Position numbers and translations under genes: made by a program
Part shown: in pieces, positions 50,101 through 63,891 of the stretch
Numbering within the stretch: position 1 is the first letter of the stretch
Layout: the number at the start of each line of letters is the position of its first letter
The notes under the pieces: generated by a model
Database searches by the model: none
What the model saw: the letters and a program-made list of their open reading frames with translations, nothing else
Told to the model about the DNA's origin: nothing
Assembly: GCA_029961685.1 (NCBI GenBank)
Contig: JARWKL010000009.1
Location: 12,519,237 to 12,583,236, forward strand
From: Aristolochia californica
Taxonomy: Eukaryota > Streptophyta > Magnoliopsida > Piperales > Aristolochiaceae
Length of the DNA stretch: 64,000 nucleotides
Reading direction: 5' to 3'

Positions 50101-53100
50101 AGAGGGAGGCGGGGGATTTTTAACTGAGTGTTCACTCCCAACCCATAAGTCATTCCATACAAAAATAAAGCCCGTAATGCATGATAAATCACCTTTCAAT
50201 CATCTATGATTGTTAGGTCAGCTTTTTGTAAATGGGCAAAATAATGTCTTGTTTGGCTCGGGTAAATATCCCACCGCTCGTTCACTTGAGAATTTAATGA
50301 GCATTTATTATTCTCTTTGAAAGGTTTGGATCCATAGATCATTTGCATCTTTAACATGTTTCAAGCATGCATATCAATTTTTTAGAGCTTTTGTACAAAA
50401 ATCTCTTTCTTATAATATTCCATGCTATTATGGTTGTTGAACTAGTCGAATTTTCCATACTTGGATAACAAAACTTTTGTGTTTATTTGTGGTGTGTTAA
50501 TAATTTTTCTTTACTTACATTTGTTATTGCTTTAAATTTTTTCCATACATAAACTCTAAAATTTTCATTTCATTGTGAACTATTTGCCTTTCATCTTTAT
50601 TTTGACTACGAGATGAAGGGAAAAGTGAAAACTCAAGTTTTGATTTAAGAAAAAAGTATACATCTAAAATGGAAATGCACAATGCACAAATGTAGAGAGA
50701 GATAATTCTTGAAAGTGTTTGTAATTTTTAAGGATTGTAAACCCTTTTTAGTTTTTATATATTAGGTTATGCAATAGTCGGGAAAAGGGGGAGGTGGGGG
50801 ATTTTTAACTGAGTGTTGACTGCCCACGCATAAGTCATTCCTTACAAAAATATAGCCCGTTACGCCTGATAAATCACTTTAAAATCACATATGACCGTTA
50901 GGTCAGCTTTTTGTAATTGGGCGAAATAATGGCTTGTTTGGCTCTGGTAAATATCCCACCGCCCGTTCACTTGAGATTTTAATGAGCATTTGATATTCTC
51001 TTTAAAAGGTTTAGATCCATAGGTCATTTGCAACTTTAATATGTTTCAAGCATGCATATCCATTTTTTAAAGCTTGTGTACACATATCTCTTTCTTATCA
51101 AATTCCATGCTATTGGGGTTATTGAAGTAGTGGAATTTCCCAAACTTGGATAACAAAACTTTTGTGTTCGCTTGTGGGGTGTGAATAAATTTTCATTACT
51201 TAAATTTGTTATTGCTTTAAATTTTTCCACACACAAACTTTAAAATTTTCATTTCGTTGTGATCTATTTGCTTTTCATCTCTTTTTTTACTACGAGATGA
51301 AGGGTAAATTGAAAACTCAAGTTTTGATTTAAGAAAAAAGTATACATCTAAAATGGAAATGCACAATGCACAAATGTAGAGAGAGATAATTTCAAAAAGT
51401 GTCTGTAATTTTTAAGGATTGTAATCTCTTTTTAGTTTTTATATATTAGGTTTTGCAATCGTCGGGAAAAGGGGGAGGCGGGGGATATTTAACTGAGTGT
51501 TGAATCCCAACGCATAAGTCATTCCTTACAAAAATATAGCCCATTACGCGTAATAAATAACTTACAATCATCAATGATCGTTAGGTCAGCTTTTTTTAAT
51601 TGGGCAAAATAATGGCTTGTTGGGCTTAGGTAAATATCCCAACGCACGTTCTCACTTGAGAATTTAATGAGCTTTTTTTATTCTCTTTAAAAGGTTTGCA
51701 TCCATAGGTCATTTGCATCTTTAACATGTTTCAAGCTTGCATATCCATTTTTTAAAGCTTCTGTACACAAATATCTTTCTTATCAAATTCCATGCTATTG
51801 GGGTTGTTGAACTAGTGGAATTTCCCAAACTTGGAAAGCAAAACTTTTGTGTTAATTCGTGGTGTGTGAATAAATTTTCATTACTTACATTTGTTAATGC
51901 TTTAAAGTTTTTCCATGCAAAAAAAATAAAATTTTCATTTCGTTGTGATCTATTTGTCTTTCATCTCTCTTTTGTCTTCGAGGTGAAGGGAAAAGTGAAA
52001 ACTCAAGTTTTGAATTAAAAAAAGAGTTTAGATCTAAAATTGAAATGCACAATGCACAAATGTAGAGAGCGATAATTCCAAAAAGTGTCTATAATTTTTA
52101 GGGATTGTAAACTCTTTTTACTTTTTATATATCAGGTTTTGCAATCGTCGAGAAAAGGGGGAGGCTAGGGATTTTTAAATGAGTGTTGACTCCCAACCAA
52201 TAAGTCATTCCTTATAAAAATATAGCCCGTTATGCATGATAAATCACTTTACAATCATATATGATCGTTAGGTCAGCTTTTTGTAAATGGGTAAAATAAT
52301 GGCTTGTTTGATTCGGGTAGAAATCCCACCGCATGTTCACTTGACAATTTAATGAGCGTTTGTTATTCTCTTTAAAACCTATGGATCCATAAGTCATTTG
52401 CATCTTTAACATGTTTCAAGCATGCATATCCATTTTTAAAGCATGTGTAGAAAAATTTCTTTTTTATCAAAGTCCAAGCTATTGGGGTTGTTGAACTAGT
52501 TGAATTTCCCAAACTTGGATAACAAAACTTTTGTCTTCATTTGTGGTGTATGAATACATTTTCTATACTTACATTTGTGGTTACCTTAAATTTTTTCCAA
52601 ACACAAACTCTAAAATTTTCATTTCATTGAGATCTATTTGCCTTTCATCTATTTTTGGTCTACGAGATGTAGGGAAAAGTGAGAACTCATGTTTTGATTT
52701 AAGAACAAAGTTTACATATAAAATAGAAATGCACAATGCTAAAATTTAGAGAGAGATAATTAAAAAAGTGTGAGTAATTTTTAGGGATTGTAAACTCTTT
52801 TTAGTTTTTATATATCAGATTTTGAGAACGTCGGGAAAAAGGGGAGGCAGGGGACTTTTAACTGAGTGTTGACTCCCAATCCATAAGTCTTTCATTACAA
52901 AAAAATAGCCCGTTACGCATGATAAATCACTTTCATACATCTATGATTGTTAGGTCTGCTTTTTGTAAATTGGCAAAATAATGGCTTGTTTGACTCGGAT
53001 AAATATCCCTCCCCGCGTACACTTGAGAATTTAATGAGCGTTTGGTATTCTCTTTAAAAGGTTTGGATCCATAGGTGATTTGCATCTTTTACATGTTTCA

Positions 53101-54814
53101 GGCATACATATCAATTTTTTTAAGCATGTGTAGAAAATTTCTTTCTTTTCAAATTAGTGGAATTTCCCAAACTTGGCTAAAACAACTTTGGTGTTCATTT
53201 GTCGTGTGTAAAAAAATTTTCTTTACTTACATTTTTTATTGCTTTAAATTGTTTCAATACACAAACTCTAAAATTTTCATTTTGTTGTGATCTATTTGCC
53301 TTTTTTCTCTGTTTTTGTCTACGAGATGAAGGGAAAAGTGAAAACTCAAATTTTGATTTAAGAAAAAAGTATACATCTAAAAAGGAAATGCAAAATGCAC
53401 AAATGTAGATAGAGATAATTCAAAAAAGTGTCTATAATTTTTAGGGATTGTAAACTCTTTTTAGTTTTTATATATCAGGTTTTGCGATCGTCGGAAAAGT
53501 GGGAGGCGGGGGATTTTTAACTGAGTGTTGACTCCCAACCCACAAGTCATTCCTTCCAAAAATATAGCCCTTTACGCATGATCAATCACTTTTCAATCAT
53601 CTATTATTTTTAGGTCAGTTTTTTGTAAATGGGCAAAATAATGGCTTGCTTGGCTCGGGTAAATATCCCACCGCACGTTCACTTCAGAAATTAACGAGTG
53701 TTTGTTATTCTCTTTAAAAGGTTTGGATCCATAGGTCATTAGCATCTTTAACATGTTTCAAACATGCATATCCATTTTTTAAAGCAAGTGTCGAAAAATC
53801 TCTTTCTTATAAAATTCCATGCTATTGGGGTTGTTGAACTTGTGGAATTTCCCAAAATTTGGATAACAAAACTTTTGTGTTCATTTGTGGTGTGTGAATA
53901 AATTTTCTTTACTTAAATTTTTTATTGCTTTAAATTTTTTCCACACACAAGCTCTAAAATTTTCATTTCGTTGTGATCTATTTGCCTTCCATCTCTTTTT
54001 TGTCTACGAGATGAAGGGAAAAGTAAAAACTCAAGTTTTGATTTAAGAAAAAAGTATACATCTAAAATAGAAATGCACAATGCAGAGAGATAATTCCAAA
54101 AAGTGTCTGTAATTATTAGGGATTGTAAACTCTTTTAAGTTTTTATCTATCAGGTTTTGCAATCGTCGACAAAAGACGAAGGCAAGGGATTTTTAACTGA
54201 GTGTTCACTCCCAAACCATAAGTCATTCCTTACAAAAATATAGCCCGTTATGCAGGACAAATCACTTTTTAAAATCATCTATTATTGTTAGGTCATCTTT
54301 TTGTATATGGGCAAAATAATGGCTTGTTTGACTCGGGTAAATTTCCCACCGCACGTTCACTTGACAATTTAATGAGCGTTTGTTATTCTCTTTAAAAGGT
54401 TTGGATCCATAGGTCATTTGTTTCTTTAACTAGTTTAAAGCATGTATATCCATTTTTTAAAGCATGTGTAGAAAAATCTCTTTCTTATCAAATTCCAAGC
54501 TATTGGGGTTGTTAAACTAGTGGAATTTCCCAAACATGGATAACAAAACATTTGTGTTCATTTGTGGTGTGTGAATAAATTTTTTCTACCAACCTTTGTT
54601 ATTGCTTTAAATTTTTTCCATAAAAATACTCTAAAATTTTCATTTCGTTGTGATTTATTCTCCTTTCCTCTCTTTTTTGTATACGAAATGAAGGGAAAGG
54701 TGAAAACTCAAGTTTTTATTTAAGAAAAATGAATACATCAAAAATGGAAATGCACAATGGACAAATGTAGAGAGAGATAATTCCAAAGAGTGTGTTTAAT
54801 TTTTAGGAATTGTA

Positions 54815-54865
54815 AACTCTTTTTAGGTCAGCTTTTTGTAAATGGGCAAAATAATGGCTTCTTGA
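54815..54865. other. Two close deletions in one unit
   Basis: CTCTTTTTAG joins to GTCAGCTTTTTG at a shared TTAG, losing the G-rich tract. Thirty bases later, AATGGCTT joins to CTTGAGAATT, losing the ATATCCCACC block. Confidence 0.78.
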
Positions 54866-55362
54866 GAATTTAATGAGTGTTTGGTATTCTTTTTAAAAGG
54901 TTTGGATCCATAGGTCATTTGCATTTTTAACATGTTTCAAGCATGTATATCCATTTTTTTAAACATGTGTAGAAAAATCTCTTTCTTATAAAATTCCAAG
55001 CTATTCGGGTTGTTGAACTAGTGGAATTTCCCAAACTTGGATAACCAAACTTTTGTGTTCATTTGTGGTGTGTGAATAAATTTTCTTTACTTAAATTAGT
55101 TATTGCTTTAAATTTTTTCCATACACAAACTCTAAAATTTTAATTTCGTTGTGATCTATTTGCCTTTCTTCTTTTTTTTGTCTATGAGATGAAAGGAAAA
55201 GTGGAAACTCATGTTTTGATTTAAGAAAAAAAGTATACATCTAAAATGGAAATGCATAATGCACAAATGTATAAAGTGATAATTCAGAAAATTTTCTGTA
55301 ATTTGTAGGGATTGTAAACTCTTTTTAGCTTTTCTATATCAGGTTTTGCAATCGTCGGAAAA

Positions 55363-55378
55363 GGGGGGGGGGGGGGGG
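55363..55378 (+). repeat. 16-base G run inside the purine tract
   Basis: The usual GGGGGAGGCGGGGGATT is replaced by a pure G run and then TGGTTTAAC. This may be a real slippage expansion or an assembly error. Confidence 0.7.
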
Positions 55379-55512
55379 TGGTTTAACTGAGTGTTTACTC
55401 CTAAACCATGAGTCATTCCTTAAAAAAATATTACCCCTTACACATTATAAATCGCTTTTCAATCATCTATGATCGTTAGGTCAGCTTTTTGTAGATGGGC
55501 AAAATATAGGCT

Positions 55513-55870
55513 TGTTTGACTCGGGTAGATATCCCACGACATGTTTACTTAAGAATTTAATGAGCGTTTTGTATTCTCTTTAAAAGGTATGGATCCATAG
55601 GTTTTTATATATCAGGTTTTGCAATCGTCGAAAAAAGGGGAGGCGGGGGATTTTTAACTGAGTGTTTACTCCCAACCCATAAGTCATTCCGTACAAAAAT
55701 ATAGCCGGTTACACATGATAAATCAATTTTCAAACATCTATGATTGTTAGGCTAGCTTTTTGTAGATGGGCAAAATAATGGCTTGTTTAACTCGGGTAGA
55801 TATCCCACCGCATGTTCACTTGAGAATTTATTGAGCGTTTTGTATTCTCTTTAAAAGGTATGGATCCATA
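55513..55870 (-). repeat. 271-bp local duplication and hybrid unit
   Basis: Segments 55513-55600 and 55783-55870 share private variants (GGGTAGATATCCCAC, GTTTTGTATTCTC, GGTATGGATCC). The second follows a fusion at 55600 of GGATCCATAGG to TTTTTATATATCAGG, which skips about 410 bp. Confidence 0.8.
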
Positions 55871-57690
55871 GGTGATTTGCATCTTTAACATGTTTCAAGC
55901 TTGAACATCAATTTTTTTAAGCATGTGTAGTAAAATCTCTTTCTTATCAAATTCCAAGCTATTGGGGTTGTTGAATTAGTGGAATTTCCCAAACTTGGAT
56001 AACCAAACTTTTGTGTTCATTTGTGGTGTGTGAATAAATTTTTTTTACTTACATTTGTTATTTCTTTAAATTTTTTCCATACACAAACTCTAAAATTTTT
56101 ATTTTGTTGTGATCTCTTTGCCTTTCTTCTCTTTTTAGTCTACGAGATGAAGTGAAAAGTGAAAACTCAAATTTTGATTTAAGAAAAAAGTATTCATCTA
56201 AAATGGAAATGCACAATGCACAAATGTAGAGAGAGATAATTCAGAAAAGTTTCTGTAATTTTTAGGGATTGTAAACACTTTTTAGTTTTTATATATCAGG
56301 TTTTGCAATTGTCGAAAAAGGGGGAGGCGGAGGATTTTTAACTGAGTGTTGACTCCCAATCCGTAAGTCATTCCTTAGAAAGATATAGCCCATTACGCAT
56401 GATATATCACTTTTCAATCATCTATGATTGTTAGGTCAACTTTTAGTAAATGGGCAAAATAATGGCTTGTTTGGTTCGGGTAAATATCCCACTGCATGTT
56501 CACTTGAGAATTTAATGAGCGTTTGTTATTCCCTTTAAAAGGTTTGGATTCATGGGTCAGTTGCATCTTTAACATGTTTCAAGCATGCATATCCATTTTT
56601 TAAAGCTTGCATCGAAAAATTGTTTTCTTATCAAATTCCATGCTATTGGGGTTGTTGAACTAGTGGAATTTCCCAAACTTGGATAAAAAACTTTTGTGTT
56701 CATTTGTGGTGTGGGAATAAATTTTCTTTACTTACATTTTTTATTGCTTTAAATTTTTTCCATACACAAACTCTAAAATTTTCGTTTCGTTGTGATCTAT
56801 TTGCCTTTCATCTCCTTTTTGTCTACGAGATGAAGGGAAAAGTGAAAACTCAAGTCTTGTTTTACATCTAAACTGGAAATGCACAATGCACAAATGTAGA
56901 AAGTGATAATTTACAAAAGTGTCTGTAATTTGTGGGGATTGTAAACTTTTTTTTGTTTTTAAATATCGGGTTTTCCAATCGTCGAAAAAGGGGGAGGCAG
57001 GGGATTTTTAACTGAGTGTTTACTCCCAACCCATAAGTCATTCCTTAAAAAAATATAGCCCGTTACACATGATAAATCACTTTTCAATCATCTGTGATCG
57101 TTAGGTCATCTTTTTGTAAATGGGCAAAATAATGACTTGTTTGACTCGGGTAGATATCCCACCGCATGTTTACTTGATAATTTATTGAGCGTTTGCTATT
57201 CTATTTAAAAGGTATGGATCCATAGGTCATTTACATCTTGAACATGTTTCAAACTTGCAAATCCATTTTTTAAAGCATGTGTAGGAAAATTTCTTTCTTA
57301 TCAAATTCCATCCTATTCGGGATATTAATCTACTGGAATTTCCCAAACATGGATAAAAAAACCTGTGTTCATTTTTGGTGTGTAAATATATTTTATTTAC
57401 TTACATTTGTTATTGGTTTAAATTTTTTCCATACACAAACTCTAAAATTTTCAATTCGTTGTGATATATTTGCCTTTCATCTCTTTTTTGTCTACGAGAT
57501 GAAGGGAAAAGTGAAAACTCAAGTTATGATTTAAGAAAAAAGTATACATTTAAAATGGAAATGCACAATGTACAAATATAAAAACTGTTTGTAATTTTTA
57601 GGGATAGTAAACTCATTTAAGTTTCTATTTATCAGGTTTTTCAATCGTGAGGAAAAGGGGGATGCGGGGATTTTTAACTGAGGAAAATAA

Positions 57691-57747
57691 CTGGGGATTT
57701 TTAACTAGGGATTTTTTAACTGGGGATTTTTAACTGGGGATTTTTAA
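57691..57747 (+). repeat. 14-15 bp microtandem, four copies
   Basis: CTGGGGATTTTTAA is repeated at 57691, 57705 (CTAGGG, one extra T), 57720 and 57734. It is an expansion of the GGGGATTTTTAACTGAG part of the unit, whose normal copy is at 57665. It helps lengthen this unit to 729 bp. Confidence 0.88.
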
Positions 57748-58219
57748 CTGACTCAAAACCCGTAAGTCATTCCGTAAAAAAACATAGCCCATTACGCATG
57801 ATAAATCACTTTACAATCATCTGTGTTCGTTAGGTCAACTTTTTGTAAATGGGCAAAATAATTGCTTGTTTGACTCAGGAAAATATCCCAACGCACGTTC
57901 ACTTGAGAATTTAATGAGCGTTTGTTATTCTCTTTAAAAGGTTTGGATCCATAGGTCATTTGCTTCTTTAACATGTTTCAAGCATGCATTTTTTATTTTT
58001 TAATGAATTTGTAGAAAAATCTCTTTCTTATGAAATTCCAAGTTATTGGGGTTGTTGAATTAGTGGAATTTCCCAAACTTGGATAAAAAAACTTTTGTGT
58101 TCATTTTTGGTGTGTGAATAATTTTTTTTTTACATACATTTGTTATTGCTTTAAATGTTTTCCACACACAAACTCTAAAATTTTCATTTCGTTGTGATTT
58201 ATTTGCCTTTCATCTCTTT

Positions 58220-60790
58220 TTTGTCTACGAAATGTTGGGAAAAGTGAAAAAAGTATATATCTAAAATGGAAATGCACGATGCACAAATGTAGATAGAAAT
58301 AATTCCAAAGAGTGTGTTTAATTTTTGGGGATTGAAAACTCTTTTTAGTGTTCATATATCAGGTTTTGCAATCGTCGGGAAAAGGGGAGGTGGGGGATTT
58401 TTAACTGAGTGTTGACTCCCAACCCATAAGTCCTTCCTTACAAAAATATAGCCCGTTACACTTGATAAATCATTTTACAATCATCTAAGATCGTTAGGTC
58501 AGCTTTTTGTAAATGGGCAAAATAATGGCTAGTTTGACTCGGGTAAACATCCCACCGCACGTTCTCTTGAGAATTTAATCAACGTTTGGTATTCTCGTTA
58601 CAAAGTTTGGATCCATAGGTCATGTGCATCTTTAACATGTTTCAAGCATACATATCAATTTTTTTTATCATGTGTAGAAAAATCTATTTCTGATCAAATT
58701 CCAAGCTATTGGGGTTGTTGAACTAGTGGAATTTCCCAAACTGGGATAACAAAACTTTTGTATTCATTTGTGGTGTGTGAATAAATTTTCTTTACTTACA
58801 GTTGTTATTTATTTAAATTTTTTCCATACACAAATTCTAATATTTTTATTTCCTTGTGATCTATTTGCCGTTCTTCTCTTTTTTTGTCTACAAGATGAAG
58901 GGAAAAGTCAAAACTCAAGTTTTGATTTAGGAAAAAAGTATACATCTAAAATGGAAATGCACAATGCACAAAAAAAAAAAATTTCTGTAATTTCTAGAGA
59001 TTGTAAACTCTTTCTAGTTTTTTATATATCAGGTTTTGCAATCGTCGGAAAAGGGGGAGGCAAGGGATTTTTAACTGAGTGTTTACTCCCAACCTAAAAG
59101 TCATTCCTTAAAAAATATAGCCCGTTGCACATGATAAATCACTTTACAATCATCTATGATCATTAGATCAGCTTTTTGTAAATGGGAAAAATAATAGTTT
59201 GTTTGATTTGGGTAAATATGCCACCACACGTTTTCTTGAGAATTTAATGAGCGTTTTTTATTCTCTTTAAAAGGTTTGGATCCAAAGGTCATTTACATCT
59301 TTAACACGTTTCATGCATGCATGTCCATTTTTTAAAACATGTGAAGAAAAATCTCTTTCTTATCAAATTCCGAGCCATTGGGGTTGTTGAACTAGTGGAA
59401 TTTCCCAAACTTAGATAACAAAACTTTTGTGTTCATTTGTGGTGTCTGAATAAATTTTCTCTACTTACATTTGTTATGGGTTAAAAATTTTTCCATACAC
59501 AAACTCTAAAATTTTAATTTCATTGTGATCTATTTGCCTTTCATATCTATTTTGTCTACGAGATGACGGGAAAAGTGAAAACTCAAGTTTTAATTTAAAA
59601 AAAAAAGTATACATCTAAAATTGAAATGCACAATGAAAAAATGTAGACAGAGATAATTCCAAAAAGTGTCTATAATTTTTAGGGATTGTAAACTCTTTTT
59701 AGTTTTTATACATCAGGTTTTGCAATTGTCGGGAAAAGGGGGAGGCGGGGGATTTTTAACTTAGTGTTGACTCCCAACCCATAAGTCATTCCTTACAAAA
59801 TATAGCCAGTTACGTATGATAAATCACTTTACAATAATCTCTAATCGTTAGGTCACCTTTTATTAAATGGGCAAAATAATGGCTTGTTTTCCATATTCCA
59901 TTGCACGTTCTCTTGAGAATTTAATGAGTGTTTGGTATTCTCTTTAAAAAGTTTGGATCCATAGGTCATTTGCATCTTTAAAATGTTTCAAGCATGCATA
60001 TCAACTTTTTTAAACATGTGTAGAAAAATTTATATCTTATCAAATTCCAAGCTATGGAGGTTGTTGAACTAGTGGAATTTCCAAAACTTGGATAACAAAA
60101 CTTTTGGGTTCATTTGAGGTGTGTGAATAAATTTTCTTTACTTACATTTTTTATTGCTTTAAATTTTTTCCATGTACAAACTCTAAAATTTAAATTTCGT
60201 TGTGATCTATTTGCCTTTCTTCTTTTTTTTGTCTACGAGATGAAGGGAAAAGGGAAATCTCAAGTTTTGATTTAAGAAAAAAGAATACATCTAAAATAGA
60301 AAAGGGGGAGGAAGGGGATTTTTAACTGAGTGTTGACTCCCAACCCATAAGTCATTCCTTACAAATATATAGCCCGTTATGCATAATAAATCACTTTAAA
60401 ATCATCTGTGATCGTGAGGTCAACTTTTTGTAAGTGGGAAATATCCCACCGCAAGTTCACTTGAGAATTTAATGATCGTTTGTTATTCTCTTTAAAAGGT
60501 TTGGTTACATAGGTCATTTACTTCTTTAACATATTTCGAGCATGCATATTCATTTTTTAAAGCATGTGTAGAAAAATCTCATGCTTATCAAATTCCAAGC
60601 AATTGGGGTTGTAGAACTAGTGGAATTTCGCATACTTGGATATCAAAACTTTTGTGTTAATTTATTGTGTGTGAATAAATTTTTTTTACTAACATTTGTT
60701 ATTGCTTTAAATTTTTTCCATACACAAACTCTAAAATTTTCATTTCGTTGTGATTTATTTGCCTTTCATCTCTTTTTTGTCTATGAAATG
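58220..60790 (-). repeat. Right 2.58-kb block, copy 1
   Basis: Variants GAAATGTTGGGAAAAGTG (58229), GAGTGTGTTTAATTTTTG (58309), AGTCCTTCCTTA (58430), ATCTAAGATCG (58484) and TTAATCAACG (58575) all recur about 2.58 kb later in the same order. Confidence 0.78.
60290..60445. other. Unit with two deletions (~548 bp spacing)
   Basis: CTAAAATAGAAAAGGGGGAG at 60290 skips the AATGTAGAGAG and GTAAACTC parts. GTAAGTGGGAAATATCCC at 60431 skips the AAAATAATGGCTTG part. Confidence 0.78.
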
Positions 60791-62000
60791 TTGGGAAAAG
60801 TGAAAACTCAAGTTTTCATTTAAGAAAAAAGTATACATCTAAAACGAAAATACACAATGCACAAATGTAGATAGAGATAATTCCAAAGAGTGTGTTTAAT
60901 TTTTAGGGATTGAAAACTCTTTTTGGTGTTCATATATCATGTTTTGCAACTGTCGAGAAAAGGGGAGGCGGGGGATTTTTAACTGAGTGTTGACTCCCAA
61001 CCCATAAGTCCTTCCTTAAAAAAATGTAGCCTGTTACGCATAATAATCACTTTACAATCATCTAAGATCGTTAGGTCAGCTTTTTGTAAATGGGCAAAAT
61101 AATTGCTTGTTTGACTCGGGTAAATATCTCACCGCATGTTCTCTTAAGAATTTAATCAGCGTTTGGTATTCTCTTTAAAAGGTTTGGATCCATAGGTTGT
61201 GTGCATCTTTAATATGTTTCAAGCATGCATATCAATGTTTTTAAACATGTGTAGAAAAATCTCTATAATTTATCAGGATTGTAAACTCTTTTTAGTTTTT
61301 ATATATCAGGTTTTGTATTCGTTAGGAAATGGGGGAGGCGGGGGATTTCTAAATGAGTGTTGACTCCCAACCCATAAGTCATTCCTTAAAAAATATAGCC
61401 TGTTACACATGATAAATCTCATTACAATCATCTATAATCGTGAGGTCAGCTTTTTGTAAAAGGGAAAAATAATGGCGTGTTTGATTCGGATAAATATCCC
61501 ACCTCACGTTCACTTGAGAATTTAATGATCGTTTTTTATTCTCTTTAAAAGGTTTGGATCCATAGGTCATTTACATCTTTAACATGTTTCAGGCATGCAT
61601 ATCCTTTTTTTAAAGCATGTCTAGAAAAATCTCTTTCTTATCATATTCCAAGCTATTGGGGTTGTTGAACTAGTGGAATTTCCCAAACTTGGATAACAAA
61701 ACTTTTGTGTTCATTTGTCGTGTCTGAATAAATTTTCTCTACTTAAATTTGTTATAGCTTTAAATTTTTTCCATACACAAACTCTAAAATTTTCATTTCA
61801 TTGTGATCTATTTGCCTTTCATCTTTTTTTTTGTCTACGAGAGGACGGGAAAAATTAAAACTCAAGTTTTAATTTAAGAAAAAAGTATACATCTAAAATT
61901 GGAACGCACAATGCACAAATGTTGACAGAGATAATTCCAAAAAGTCTTTGTAATTTTTAGGGATTGTAAACTCATTTTAGTTTTTATATATCAGGTTTTG
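60791..62000 (-). repeat. Right 2.58-kb block, partial copy 2
   Basis: GAGTGTGTTTAATTTTTAG, AGTCCTTCCTTA (61009), ATCTAAGATCG (61063) and TTAATCAGCG follow copy 1 at 2.58 kb. After a ~300-bp deletion at 61265 the match continues at 2.28 kb spacing (GTCTGAATAAATTTTCTCTA at 59454 and 61731). Confidence 0.75.
61255..61275. other. Deletion junction (~310 bp lost)
   Basis: GTGTAGAAAAATCTCT joins to ATAATTTATCAGGATTG. This explains the 370-bp spacing and the change of phase between the two 2.58-kb copies. Confidence 0.78.
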
Positions 62001-63891
62001 CAATCATCGGGAAAATGGGGAGGCGGGGGATTTTTTAGTGAGTATTGACTCCCAACCCATAAGTCATTCCTTAAAAAAATATAGCCCGTTACGTATGATA
62101 AATCACTTTATAATCATCTATGATCGTTAGGTCATCTTTTTGTAAATGGGCAAAATAATGGATTGTTTGACTAGAGTAAATATCCCACCCCACGTTCACT
62201 TAGAATTTAATGAGCGTTTGTTATTCTCTTTAAAAGGTTTGGATCCAAAGGACATTTGCATCTTTAACATGTTTCAAGCATGCATATCCATTTTTTAAAG
62301 CACGTGTTGAAAAATCTTTTTTTATCAAATTCCATGCTATTGGGGTTGTTGAAATAGTGGAATTTCCCAAACTTGGTTAACAAAACTTATGTGTTCATTT
62401 GTGGTGTGTGAATAATTTTTCTTTGCATCCATTTTCTATTGCTTTAAATTTTTTCCATACACAAACACTTAAATTTTCATTTCGTTGTGATCTATTTGCC
62501 TTTCATCTCTTTTTTGTCTACAAAATGAAGGGAAAAGTGAAAACTGAAGTTTTGAAATAAGAAAAAAGTATCAATCTAAAATAGAATTGCGCAATGCGGA
62601 AATGTAGAGAGAAATAATTCAAAAAGTGTCTGTAATTTATAGGGATTGTAAACTCTTTTTAGTTTTTATATATCAGGTTTTGTAATCGTCGGGAAATGGG
62701 AGAGGCGGGGGATTTCTAAATGAGTGTTGACTCCCAACCCATAAGTCATTCCTTACAAAAATATATCCCGTTATGCATGATAAATCACTTTACAATCATC
62801 TATGATTGTTAGGTCAGCATTTTGTAATTGGGCAAAATAATGGCTTGATTGACTCAGGAAAATATCCCACCGCACGTTCACTTGAGAATTTAATGAGTAT
62901 TTTTTATTCTCTTTAAAAGGTTTGGATCCATTGGTATTTTGCATCTTCAACATGTTTCAAGCATGCATATCCATTTTTTAAAGCATGTGTAGAAAAATCT
63001 CTTTCTGATCAAATTCCAAGCTATAGGGTTTGTCGAACTAGTGAAATTTCCCAAACTTGGATAACAAAACTTTTGTGTTCATTTGTGGTGTGTGAATAAA
63101 TTTTTTTTACTTACATTGGTTATTGCTTTAAATTTTTTCCATACACAAACAATAAAATTTCCATTTCGTTGTGATCTATTTGCCTTTCATCTCTTTTTTG
63201 TCTACACGATGAAGGGAAAAGTGAAAACTCCTGTTTTTCTTTAACTACAAAGTATACATCTAAATTGGAAATGTACAATGCACAAATTGAGAGAAAGATA
63301 ATTCAAAAATGTGTATGCAATTTTTAGAGATTGTAAACTCTTTTTTGTTCTTATATGTCAGTATTGCAATCATCGGGAAAAAGGGGAGGGGGATTTTTAA
63401 CTGAGTGTCGACTCCCAACCCATAAGTCATTCCTTAAAAAATTATAGCCCATTATGCATGATAAGTCACTTTACAATCATCTATGATCGTTAGGTCAGCT
63501 TTTTGTAAATGGGCAAAATAATGGCTTGTTGGACTCGGCTAAATATCCCACCACCCGTTCACTTGTGAATATAATGAGCATTTGCTATTCTCTTTAAAAT
63601 GTTTGGATCCATAGGTCATTTGCATCTTTAACATTTTTCAAGCATGCATATCCATTTTTTAAAGCATGTGTAGAAAAATCTCTTTCTTATCAAATTCCAA
63701 GCTATTGGGGTTGTTGAAGTAGTGGAATTTCCCAAACTTGGATAACAAAATTTTTGTCTTCATTTGTGGTATGTGAATAAATTTTGTTTACTTACATTTG
63801 TTATTGCTTTCAATATTTTCGATACACAAACTCTAAAATTTTTATTTTTTTGTGATATATTTGCATGTCATCTCTTTTTTGTCTACGAGAT

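Noticed and set aside
58768..59097. The longest open frame (109 codons).
   Set aside because: It is a longer run of the same antisense frame seen in shorter form at 24993, 27715, 51737, 57277 and 60581, and is open here only because of local indels.
12275..62953. About fifty open reading frames of 60-109 codons on both strands.
   Set aside because: All but one (19665-19886, in the spacer) fall in the satellite and recur at its period, shifted or broken from unit to unit. They have low-complexity K/N/F/L-rich translations and no recognisable domain or gene context. They are chance frames.
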